Under the pieces are notes generated by a model that did not search any database, was not told the DNA's origin, and saw nothing but the letters and a program-made list of their open reading frames with translations. The translations under genes were made by a program, and so were the position numbers. Source: Epiperipatus broadwayi (taxonomy: Eukaryota > Onychophora > Udeonychophora > Euonychophora > Peripatidae). From it: a DNA stretch of 64,000 nt. The stretch spans positions 868,001-932,000 of the forward strand of contig JAQFVV010006504.1 of assembly GCA_028023455.1 (NCBI GenBank), read 5' to 3'. Below, piece by piece: positions 39,488 to 50,522 of the stretch (positions within the stretch are counted from its first letter, which is position 1; each line of letters starts with the position of its first letter).

Positions 39488-40609
39488 AAATGCCTTTTCT
39501 CACATGTAGACAAAACCGATCAATGACAGATGCTTACCTTCAATATAATACAAAAGTAAAAAGAGAAAGTTAGAGTAGTAAAAATTCAAAGTCAACCACA
39601 AGAATTAAAATTTTATATTGAGTAATTATAATGTAAATAAGTGCAAAGCAACAATTACTTTTGCATTGCTAAAAAAAAAAAGTACATCTTTTCAAGTAAG
39701 AGAAAAAGACTGTCTTGTCATTGTGAATACCATACAGAATACATTCAAGTAACAAAAACAATCTCCTATGCATGTGCAGAAAAAAAAAATATTAAATTTC
39801 CATCTACTCCTTCAGAAAACTGTAGTAAAATCGTACTATGTTTATTATTTTTGAGAATTCAAAAAAAGTTGAAAATCGAAAGTGCCTAAAGACTATTATA
39901 TTTGTCTAACTCATTACTCAATTTTTTTATGTTTGATTTGTAAAATATTTTATTATAATTATTATTCAGTTTTAACTGTAGCTTTTAAATAAGAAACTGT
40001 CTTATAAATATTTATTGGTACGTATTTTCTTAATAATTTATTTATATGTAGTAAAATGTTGTTCTTGTTGTAGTCAGAACTTTACAATTAGTTATTATTT
40101 TTGGCTTATTAAAATAATTTTGTTTTGTTAAAATATTTAGTCTTTTTCTCTATGTGTAATTAATATTGATGTATCAAATTAAATTTCACGATTTGATGTG
40201 TGTAATAATTCTATAACTATTTATTAATTACGCGTGTAAACCACATGTGGCATAGTTAGCATGATGATAAATAACGAATGTGTGGAGAAAGTAGATAGTT
40301 TGGCTATAAGATGATGATGGTGCTGTATTTTAAATCTATATCTGGTGCTTAAAAATAAATTCAAATTATTGTACCACCATCACTTTACTCTTTAATCTCT
40401 ACTTGTTAATCAACCCGTTATCTATAATGCTTTTATTTCATTTGAAAATTGAAGATTGACAATATATATTTTTTCAAATACACTCCACTCTGTACAGTTA
40501 CAACTGATGCAACTAACATGTGATATGAATATTATTTCATATCACACTTTGTATCATTATAACCCACACTTATCAATACCCAAAATCTTCAGTCTGCTAA
40601 GGTAACATT
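39488..40609. other. AT-rich non-coding DNA
   Basis: An 11-bp perfect hairpin (TGTGATATGAA arms) lies at 40,519-40,546. Nothing else recognised. Confidence 0.5.
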
Positions 40610-40769
40610 TCATAATATTATTTAAATATAAGTATATTATCTATATTGTCTATTCTGAACTTAATGTAATTAAAAGGGAGTTGAACTCAGATTTTCAAGC
40701 CTCCTATAGCTATCCACTCTATCTTATACAACCCATACACATGACCACATATATGTAAAAAAATTAAAT

Positions 40770-40825
40770 GATCTCCAACATACATAATTTTGTGCTGAAT
40801 CATCATTCATCATTTGGTTCAGATC
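40770..40825 (-). ncRNA. Satellite hammerhead, monomer 1 (core damaged)
   Basis: Stem I is intact: GATCT and CCAA pair with AGATC and TTGG around a 3-nt bulge. The core strand is ATGATGA (C3 to A) and the GAAA strand reads AAAA. Stem II is partly lost. Confidence 0.75.
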
Positions 40826-41242
40826 ATCATTTCACACACACATATATAATCAGGGCTTATTTTATTAGGATATCAATTCTTCAAACTTCAATGGACAGAC
40901 TTCAATTTTCTCCACCTTTCAACTCTTTAGCCATCTATGTCATTAAAAATCTGATGATGGAACACTCAAAGACTTTGTCGATCCCAATCTTATTTTCAAA
41001 CCCAGGTTGATTGTAAGTCACTCTGATCCCTCACATGTAGTGATCTTAATATGTCCATTTACATACATGACAAAAATATGAGCAGATTACAGGCTGAATA
41101 TGTAATATTTAAATACAAGTATTGTCTATATTGAACTTAATGTAATTAAAAGGATTGAATTCAGTGTTTCAAGCTCCCTACAACTACCCATTTCATCTTA
41201 TGCAACCACTACACATAATCACTACATTTGAAAAATATAAAT

Positions 41243-41299
41243 GAACTTCAATATGTATATATTTCATACTAAACCAGCACTCATCAGTTGTTCTAGATC
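41243..41299 (-). ncRNA. Satellite hammerhead, monomer 2 (core intact)
   Basis: CTGATGA (41,287-41,281), stem II GTGCTG/TAGTAT with three wobbles around GTT, then GAAA. A 2-bp stem III leads to an ATA cleavage triplet followed by TTG. All conserved core bases are present. Stem I is weaker than in other monomers (CAA/TTG or GAAC/GTTC with a bulge). Confidence 0.8.
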
Positions 41300-41679
41300 A
41301 ATTCCACATACATATATAATCAGTACTCACTTTATAATAAAATAGCAAATCTTGTCTTACTCCACTCTGCAATTCTTCAGCTATTCATATCATTAAAAAT
41401 CTAATGATGTAATGCTCAACTCTCTTATTGATGCCAATCTTATTGTCATACCTATGCTGACTTTAAATCTCTCTGATCTTTTCATGTATAAGAACTGAAT
41501 ATGTCCATTTAAGTACCTAAAAGAAATATTGGCAGAATACAAGCTGAATATGTGGTATTTAAATACAAATATATTGGATACGCTGATATTAATGTAATTA
41601 GAAGGAATTACTCAGACTTTCAAACTTTCTACAGCTATCCATGCCATCATATACAACCCATACATGTCAAAATATAAAT

Positions 41680-41741
41680 GACCTCTAATGTATATATTTT
41701 GTATTTTGTGCTGAACCAGCACTCATCAGTTTGTCCAGATC
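41680..41741 (-). ncRNA. Satellite hammerhead, monomer 3 (G12 lost)
   Basis: CTGATGA (41,729-41,723) and a perfect 6-bp stem II GTGCTG/CAGCAC with a GTT loop, but AAAA replaces GAAA. The cleavage-side strand is lengthened. Confidence 0.8.
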
Positions 41742-42099
41742 ATCAGCTCCCATCCTTATATATAACCAGCGTTTAGCTTTATATTAAGATAGTAATTACT
41801 ATCTTCAAAATTTTAATGAACAGGCTTTAATTTTTTCAACTCTAATGATGCAATAACGCTCACAGCCCTTGCTGATTTCAATCTTAATGTCATACCCATG
41901 TCACTCTGATCCCTCATATACATAAAATAGGACTGGGCAGAATACAGGCTGAATGTATACTATTTATGTACAAGTGTATTGTCTCTATAGAACTTAAAGT
42001 AATTAAAAGATTTGAACTCAGACTTTCAAGCTTCCTACACCTATCTATTTTAACTTATACAACCAATACACATGACTACATAATGTGAAAAAGATAAAT

Positions 42100-42153
42100 G
42101 ATTGCAATATAGGTATTTTATGCTGAATCAGTACTCATCAATTGATTCAGATC
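42100..42153 (-). ncRNA. Satellite hammerhead, monomer 4 (decayed)
   Basis: Core TTGATGA, weakened stem II, AAAA instead of GAAA. Confidence 0.7.
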
Positions 42154-42162
42154 ATCATCTTC

Positions 42163-42167
<5 letters not shown>

Positions 42168-42206
<39 letters not shown>
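42168..42206. repeat. (TA)n tract at left edge of LTR element
   Basis: About 39 bp of TA; the LTR element starts at its end. The satellite monomer has CATATATA at the same place, so this is the target, possibly expanded. Confidence 0.9.
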
Positions 42207-42210
<4 letters not shown>

Positions 42211-44852
42211 CGGTCAGAATTGTATGTTCATTTAACAAGGTTTAGAATCTAAGCAAAAGTACCTTAAATCCACTCATGCCCGAGATACACAGGTCAGGAG
42301 CAATCATGAATTCTCCCCCATTTGCTCTTCTCTAAAACTATAACATTATAAACAACACTTCTGATGATAACATGAAATTTTATTCATTCTGGTCCCAGAG
42401 ACACAGCAGAGAAACATGAGATCTATAGGGTAATTAATATAAATAAATACCAAATATTGGCTCAATCAAATATCTTATGTGAAGGGACAATTTATAAATT
42501 TTAAATGAATTGCACACAGCTAGCATTGCAAAAGAAACATGAATTATAGAATAGTATCCATCCAGAATGAGCAAGAACAGAATAACCCAGAGATAAATAT
42601 CTATTTGAAGTAATCAGTTATAACTTCTAAATATTACTGACATTATTATAAATATTTAATGGAATTCAATGAGTGAGAGTCAGTAAGACACAACGCATGA
42701 GTAATTATTAAAATATAATAATTTAATAAATATAAACAATTTAATTTACATTAGAAAACATAGCACAGATTTAATGCAATTATTACTTTGCATATAAGCA
42801 ACTGATTTAGTATGCTAATGAGTTATAGTATAATAATAAATTAATGTTATCAATGTGGTGATCATTACTTTAAGTAATGATAAGGACGTTTACAAATTCA
42901 TCTCTAAAGAGAGGTTTACTCTTAATATGATAGTCAATAATTTATCGTTTATGAGCATATTTGGGCCTGTACAAATGAGGAATGGGTTAGCCTAAATTAG
43001 TTTAAATATTCGACTAATTACAAAATGAGTGGTTTATAAACATCACTGCACCACGTCTTATAGATAAAATGAGAACTACATATAAAGAACTCGCAGTGCT
43101 AACTATAATGACAGCGTTTAAAATGGAGAAGATGTCCGTCTTTGGACTGGAAGGCTTTATCACATATATGATTCCACTTGTATTTATCACAAGGCGATAT
43201 TCGAAAATATGAGTGGTAAGGATTCCACGGCATGCCCTCCAATGTGTCACACGCATATCCTTAATACTCTACTGTTTATCCTGAGATCGGTTATACCAAA
43301 CCTCATTCCTATACGAGTTACGTGAAGAAAATCCGGATCTCGGATGAGTAAATGTGATAAAGCAAAATATAAGTACTTTTAAATGCTATCGTAAGTAAGC
43401 AACGCGAATATGGCTTAAGTCTTAAATGACTAATGAAATAATTTAAGCTTAAATAAAGCAATAATATCATGCGTAATGCCATGATAAAATGATAACCCAC
43501 TCAGCATCGTACCTATAACTTTAATAAATTTAGGATGTCGAATATAAAAAAAATTATTTTTCCTATTTAACTAAACGACAATATATTAATTAATTTAACT
43601 CTTAATGATCTACAAGTAATAAATAGTTATAAAAGTATATTAATAATCAAATTTATTAAAAGAACATAAATTGCATTTAAATATCGATAGTGATATGATT
43701 TTTAAACAATCCGCCATTAACCATAATTTCAAAATATTTAACCGAGCGAACAGCGTTCAATAAGAAATTTTACGTTTAAACTATTTAAATATTCCAAAAT
43801 ATCGGAATGATGATTGAAATAATATAAGTTCGCTAGATTAAAACATTAGCACACTAAAACTAATTTAATAAGATATATTTTTAAAATAAGTTTTGCCGCA
43901 TGAAATAAAATAATTAAAGTGTGAAACTTAAAAAAAAACTAATAATAAATTTACAATACGTAATTCTGTGCTTAGCATTTCAAAAAAACAAGTTTAAAAC
44001 TTAAAAGAGAAAATCATAAATTTAATGATAATTAAGTTTATAATCAGTTATAAATTAAATAAAAATTACATTCTGATTACAATTAAGATTTAGGAAAGAA
44101 ATGAAGTGAGGAGAATTAAGAGTTCATTCTTCGGCAAAACGGATTACCTTTAGAAGTTATGGTGGCCACTTATAATAACATATACGAAGTTTAGCAAAGC
44201 ACAATATTAATAAAATAGTGGTAGGCATCTTCCAATATTTTTTACAATTAAACATAACAGTTCTCAAGCAGCGATGGCATGGCAGAAGGCAGGACAGAGG
44301 CAAATTCCTTTTACTCACAGTCCATTTTATTACCACTCTCTACACAAATACCGGAGAGAAGAGTGATTTGAACTCTTTTGTGCATTCCTAGAACTTCTGC
44401 TCCTCCTATACTTGAAATTTAGCAATATTGGAAGATGTAAATAATACGTTCCAGAAAGCAGATTATTTAAACGTATTTTTAAAATTGCAAATAATTTTAA
44501 AATATGATTTTTGGTTTGACTTGAAATGAGAATGACATTTTTAAATTGTAATAATATTTTTTTAGAATTTCTGGCATTGCTTTATTTCTACATTAATTGT
44601 ATTTATTTTTATATCTAAGTGAAGGGAATTTACAAGCTTGAAAATAAAATATACTTAAGCTAAAATAATAATTCAACTGGTTACACATAACCTTTTTTTA
44701 AATAAACAGGGTGGAAGTGATATGTGCATATGTGTGTGCTTAACATTCCTGGATGACCAAATAAACATGTAAACAGGTTCAAACCCTACTTTAAAGGTAT
44801 GTAATGTCATCAGGCAGTGAAGTTAAATATGTACTACAGATTTACCACTTCA
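42207..44852 (-). repeat. 3' LTR (2,646 bp)
   Basis: Aligns along its whole length with 50,523-53,256; a sampled 235 bp shows nine substitutions. It lacks several short blocks of the other copy, for example about 30 bp near 44,615 and about 19 bp near 44,299. AATAAA on the minus strand near 44,330 could be a polyadenylation signal. The final A of the terminal GATACA is not conserved (GGTACT). Confidence 0.85.
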
Positions 44853-45133
44853 CATTCCCATAATTAGAGGAACAAACAAAAAAAAAAATTGTTAAAAAAA
44901 AAGATTTTACTTATACCTTTAAAAATTGTTATTAAAAGTGGCAAAGATACACATGGTCACCTAATAATAGCAAACTAGTCTATCTATTCCCCAGTATTAT
45001 GTTTATATCTCACTTCATGAAATTCTAATCACAATATACTAATTGGAATCTCCCTATTCTCTTAAGTCTTTTTCAAAATCAATGGTCTGTTCTGGTGCAT
45101 TATGCCGTTCTATCAATCTCAAAACACTTTTTA

Positions 45134-48100
45134 CTATTCTTTTCCCAGGTCAGGTGGTATATATAACTTTAATTGGCATGCAACATTATTATACTTAAGA
45201 ACCTTAAGCCACACTTGATTTACACAAATTTTATGATGAGGAATACGTCTCTTTCTAACCCTAATTTTTGCTATGTGGGCTAATCTTAATCTAGCATGTT
45301 GCTAGTTATATCTTTGATGGACACAAAGACTCTTGTCCAGTAAGGATTTACATATCTCTGTATCACTATAACTAATATTTCTAAAAAATTTAGGTTTATC
45401 TAATATTGGGTTTGTAATCATCTCCATCTCAAAAAACATTATTACTACCACTAAAGATGGTATTCTTATTGGTTGCAGAATCAATATGTTCAGCATTAAA
45501 TAAATTCATTTCATGAATCTTTACATATTCATACTTTTCAATAGTAGATATAAATGCACGGACATTTTCTTTATCTATAGCAGTTTTGATAGATTTATTA
45601 ATAGAAAACCGAACATTTTCTTTACCATAAGCAATTTTTCGAAAAGACTGTCCTATAGAAACTTCATCAATACACTCTGCTATTTTCATATCAATATCTT
45701 GAAATTTAGAAAAATAATCAGAATCTTGTTTACTGATCAAAGAATGTCTATCAAATTTCTTTTCAAAATTATTAGTAACTATAACATCCATCTCTTTAGT
45801 GTTTAGTAAAGTCAATTTTGAATCCACAGAGAATGAATTGTTAACATAATTTTCTGCTTTCATTGTAGATGCTATATCCCAATTAGAATTTATATTCTTA
45901 GCATGGGGTTCACTAATATTTGAGATTAGATTTTTCTCAATCTTCCCAAAATGACAATTCACTTCAATTTGCTTTTCAATTATATCACCCTCACCCAAGA
46001 GAATTTATTTCTATATTACTTCCATTTACTTCATCTAGAGAATCTACTTCAATGGTATTTCCACTATCATGCACCAAATAGTTCAAATCCATCTGCATCT
46101 CATTAGCATCAACTACATTAGGCAAACAAGTAGTTATTTCCATATAATCTTTACTTAAAGAATCACTAAAATTCATCTTGTTCCGAGAATCCACTTCAGC
46201 AATATCCACAATTGAATCCTTTTCATGATTATGAGTAATATAATTTAATTTAGCTTCATCACCAATTTTGTTAGACAAGCAAGAAGCAAATTCCATATCA
46301 TTTCTGATAAAAGGATTATCTAATTTATAAAAATTACTAGTTTTCTCAGATATCAATTGACAATGTTGAACATTAACAATGTCTGGAGGAACCTTATCAT
46401 TTTCTTTATCAGTGATGATAGTTTTCTGCATATATTTCCTGCCAGTTTTAGCAATATTCACACCAGTTGTCACTTCCATATCATTAGTTATTAAAATATT
46501 TATGTTCTTATCAACTTTGATAAAAAAACATTTAAATAAGTTGCCATTTTTATATCATCTGTTATGGTATTTAACTTATTACACCTTCTTTTCTTAAAAT
46601 TCTGAGCAGTAAAAGTAAAATAATCATTTGGCATGAGGTTTCTTTTTCTATAACCTAAACATTGCTTTTCAGAAAATGTTTGTTTTGATAAACAGTCATG
46701 TGTTTCTTCAAACATTATATTTTTATTTGAAAACTCTTTATTAAGACTTTCAAAAGATTTTGTAGCACATTCAGATAAAAAGACACCCGGTTCAATTTTA
46801 TCTGTTAAAAGAGAATCACTTTTGTGAAAAGGTAGCTCTTCATTTCTGTTATCTAATGCTTGAACTTTACAATTACTTTTATCAAACTGTTTATCAATCA
46901 ATACATTTTTACCACATTCATTTAACAAAGCACTATTTAAACATTGAATATCACTAGAACTATCTTCAAACTTGTTCTCAACATGAAAAATAATTCTATC
47001 ACTATCCATTATTCCAGCAACTCTATTTTTAACACAAGATTCAGTCTCAGTCTCTTCATTAATTGATAAATCTTCATGCAAATTCATTGCAGAATTGAAA
47101 CATCTTGTTGACTTATCATTGCTGAAAGAATTCAAAACAAATGGCTGAATTTGGTTTTCATCAGGCACTGTGTTAGAATCAAGTGAAATTTCTTCTTGTT
47201 GATAAATCTGACTAACTGTAACAGATTTATTAATGGAAGTATCAATCAAAGTTTCACAATTTGATTGATTATTTGGATTATAGAGTGGATCTATAAACGT
47301 TTCAACATTTTTAGACTGATATTCCAACAAAGAATCTCATTTGACTTCTGTTGGAACATACAATTTTGATGATTCCATTCTGTTTGTTTCTTCTGCCTTT
47401 AAAAGATAACTAGAAGCAAGCTTTTCATCAGACAAAAAGGAATCCTGAGTAGAAATATTTTCATCACATAAAGTTATATTTTTGGGTAATGTTTCAACAT
47501 TAGTAGCATTTCTATTAGTTTCTTTAACCATATTTTCCTGATAGTTCAAATCAGTTTCACATTTATGTATCATAAGAGAATCTAGACCTTTCATATTTAA
47601 ATCATTATTTTCAGATTCTCTAAAATCCATTTGTATCTTTGTCTGAATTTCTTGAAACATGTCCTTAACCTCATTTTTAGACATTTTACACTCATATTTA
47701 GCCTCATTATCTGGCTCATAAAGATGATCACTAATTTCTCCTTGGACTACTTTGAAATCTCTTAACTGATCCTCATGCTTTATCACGTTCTGTTGTGGAT
47801 ATTCCATTTTCATCTCTTTGACAGCAAGTGATACTTTTACATGAGTTTGCTCCATCCATTCTTTCATCTTCTGTTGCCTTTCATCTCATTTTTCAAATAG
47901 ACCCTGCATCCTCTTCCAGAATTCTTCATTTTTTTTCTTCCGTTCTTCAGCTTCTTTCTTCCATTCTTCAGCTTGGTCCTTTAATAGGCCCTCAGTCTTT
48001 TCAGCTTGGTCCTTTAATAGACCTTCCATCTTCTTCTGGGATTCTTCAGCTTCTTTCATTCTTCAGCTTCTTTCTTTCATTCTTCAGCTTCTTTCTTTTG

Positions 48101-48295
48101 TTCTTCAGCTTCTTTCTTTCGTTTTTCAGCTTCTTTCTTTCATTCTTCAGCTTCTTTCTTCTGTTCTTCAGCTTCTTTCTTTCGTTCTTCAGCTTCTTTC
48201 TTTTGTTTTTCAGCTTGGTCCTTTAATAGGCTTTCTGTCTTCTGGGATTCTTCCACTTGTTTCTTCTGTTCCTTTAATAAGCTCTGCATCATCAT
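45134..48295 (-). pseudogene. Gag-like coiled-coil polyprotein, decayed
   Basis: Minus-strand frame of about 1,050 codons, starting at the first of three ATGs (48,295) with an in-frame stop just upstream. N-terminus MMMQSLLKEQKKQVEESQK, then about nine heptads of the KKEAEEQ type (coiled coil), then WKRMQGLFEK and an Asn/Ser/Glu/Asp-rich middle with a roughly 44-residue motif repeated near the C-terminal third (NDMEFASCL, DYMEITTCL). It ends in a basic stretch (RVRKRRIPHHK) and LYIPPDLGKE. At least five in-frame TGAs, several at sites where the repeat unit has CGA, and frameshifts near 46,525, 45,995 and 45,432 break it. No capsid, zinc knuckle, protease, RT or integrase motif seen. A gag role is inferred from position only. 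Confidence 0.65.
48050..48235 (-). repeat. 21-bp coding minisatellite (heptad repeat)
   Basis: A 21-bp unit (minus strand AAGAAAGAAGCTGAAGAACAG) repeats about nine times with point changes and encodes KKEAEEQ. Three units carry TGA in place of CGA or CAG. Confidence 0.85.
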
Positions 48296-48698
48296 AAATA
48301 ACTAGTTATTGTTGATGACCTCTGGTCTCTTCTTTATATCTCCCAGTAAAAGCTCTGGCTCCTTGAAAGTAATTTCCAGGCTTAGAACCTCCATTGAATT
48401 GGCATCTCCTAAAAAATCTTGTTCCAATTCCCATTACTGCTTCCATTCTCATCTTCTAATTTGTTAATCTCTTCTGAATCTTCATATCTGTATTCTTTAC
48501 TACTTATTTCATATTGTTTCATTTTACTGATATCGCTAACTCTATGACTCATTATTATTTGCTATTGGATATTTGCCTATCCCTTTTCCCCAATCGCCTC
48601 TATACTACCATTTCCACCATACCTACTACTTTCTTCCTGCCCTGCCTAACTTATATGATGCCCAACCACTTTATTATTTATGCTTACTCTTCTCACTA

Positions 48699-48809
48699 CT
48701 TGAATCTGCCTATATAATTTAAGCTATATATTATACTTGAATCTGCCTATATCATTTAAGCTATATATTATACTTGAATCTGCCTATATCATTTAAGCTA
48801 TATATTATA
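48699..48809. repeat. 37-bp tandem repeat, three copies
   Basis: Units 48,699-48,735, 48,736-48,772 and 48,773-48,809 differ by one base. Lies in the leader between 5' LTR and coding frame. Confidence 0.95.
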
Positions 48810-50482
48810 AAATTATTAACTATTAATTCTATAACAAAATATATTTAAAAATTACCACGCCTTTACTTCTTTTGCCACTTTTCATCTGTTCTCTTTGCCC
48901 CTGGAATTGACTAAAAATCTTTATTAGTAAATTGATAATACAAAGTATAACAGAAAGCCAAAGCAAAGTATGATTTTCTCTCTTTTAAATATTTGCTTGC
49001 GTTTGAATCTCACTCAATGTAAGTTATGTTAACACATGAACTTACCAGTTGGCAAAATTTATAATTGTATAAATACAAGGCACCATGCCAACACGGCAAT
49101 ATTAATGACTTATTACATAATATTTAGGTTATTCATGCTCACAGAAATGGATACCAAAATTTCCTTTTGCAATGATCAAATAATTCACAACTATTATACT
49201 ACATAAATATATATTTTATTTTCAATGCTGTTTTGAAATCAACAAGATATATCCTTATATTTATCTCTTTGCAATAATCTGCAACAGCTATAAAATTTAT
49301 TTCACATAAATAAATCTTATGTTTACATAAAATAGTGTTTAAGTTGACTTATGTTACAATCCAGCAAAATAAAGCTAAGAAAATATTATGACAATACGCA
49401 AGTTATACAACATGGATTGACATATTTAGAATAAAACAATTTATTTCATGAATAGTTATTATTTATTACAAACTAACAACGAGTGACTAACCTAAGTTTG
49501 AATATAGGAACTTAACTCAATTATCTATATCATTTCCAAGAAGCGTGAGGCTATCAAAAATGTCAAAATTAATATTCTTCCCAGTAATTTATATTTATCG
49601 ATATCAACTTTCACTTTCGCTTGCATAAGAATATGTAAACCATTAAAGCATTTTGCCAACTACATCTGGCTGCTTGGTGTTACATAAAAGGTCTTCACCT
49701 GCTTCAGGGTTACTCTAATAATAAGAAACGAACATTTAAAATATCAACTAGCAAGCAACTTTTCTTTTACTAGCATGAGAACATGTAAACCATTTAAGCA
49801 TTTTGCCAACTACATCTGGCTGCTTGGTATTACATAAAGGGTCTTCACCTACTTTGAGGTTACTCTAAGAATCAATGTCATTGAAGCGTAATGTCCACTA
49901 CATCGGACCGCTTGACATAGAATTCTATTTGAAGGTCTTCACCTGCTTCGAGGTTACTAATAATAGGAAATGAACACTTTAAATATTTGCTAGCAAGCAA
50001 CACTTTTAAATCAAACGTTTTAACATAATATCGATATTGGATACTTCTAAATATCAAAACTGAGATATACACTACTTAATGTTGACAAAGAAAAATTATT
50101 TTTTTCATCTATTCTACTCCTTACTTCAATCTACTCTTACTAATCCTTATTGTCACGAACACGTATTAACAAATGTATAATATATATACACTGAGATAAT
50201 ACAAGCTACGCATATAATTAATTTATATATATTAACTATCTTATTACTTTAAAATAATTATTTTGACTAACAATACTGTTTTACTCATATAGCTTATGGT
50301 ATTTAACCAACAAAATTAATTAATGAGCCTACATTTAGATAATCTTGGAGACATTAAAATATAAGCCATCAAAACATAAGCACTTTACATGGTGTAAGAT
50401 TTAATTAATAGAGGCCTCAATGATTGAGCCAACAACAAGATAAGCAGTCTACAGGGTGTGAGATTTAATTAATCAAGCCCCA
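48810..50482 (-). other. Leader of the LTR element with degenerate repeats
   Basis: About 1.7 kb without coding. CATTTTGCCAACTACATCTG recurs at 49,649 and 49,800, and a poorer copy follows at about 49,882, each followed by GGTCTTCACCT. Near the LTR, GATTTAATTAAT recurs at 50,398 and 50,463 within a 65-75-bp duplicated block. Confidence 0.65.
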
Positions 50483-50498
50483 AACGTTTGGGTCGCCA
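50483..50498 (-). promoter_or_regulatory. Primer-binding-site-like sequence
   Basis: Minus strand TGGCGACCCAAACG. The first eight bases match primer sites complementary to tRNA-Arg 3' ends (GGTCGCCA) in many Ty3/Gypsy-type elements. It lies 24 nt inside the LTR edge, further than usual, so either the LTR edge is misjudged or the site is decayed. Confidence 0.45.
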
Positions 50499-50522
50499 AG
50501 CCCAAGAAAGAAAAAAAAATTC

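Larger units (their letters stand above)
40610..42167 (-). repeat. Hammerhead-ribozyme satellite (retrozyme-like), four monomers
   Basis: Tandem units of about 403-477 bp, marked by TGAACTCAGACTTTCAAG-type words at 40,684, 41,156, 41,608 and 42,012. Functional polarity is minus: each monomer has a type I hammerhead, then about 100 nt later a pol III B-box core (GTTCAAATC), then a region with a perfect GTGACTTAAAGTCAC-like hairpin. No open frame. Size and layout resemble ribozyme satellites of schistosomes, cave crickets and newts, and metazoan retrozymes, which are spread as circular or multimeric RNA by another element's reverse transcriptase. Confidence 0.88.

Noticed and set aside
43014-43256. 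Possible env-like or accessory gene inside the LTR (80 codons; counterpart at 51,376-51,588)
   Set aside because: Shared by both LTRs but different in extent, no signal or domain, and located within a terminal repeat.
47828-48226. 132-residue Phe/Leu/Ser-rich plus-strand frame
   Set aside because: Shadow of the 21-bp heptad repeat of the minus-strand gag-like frame.
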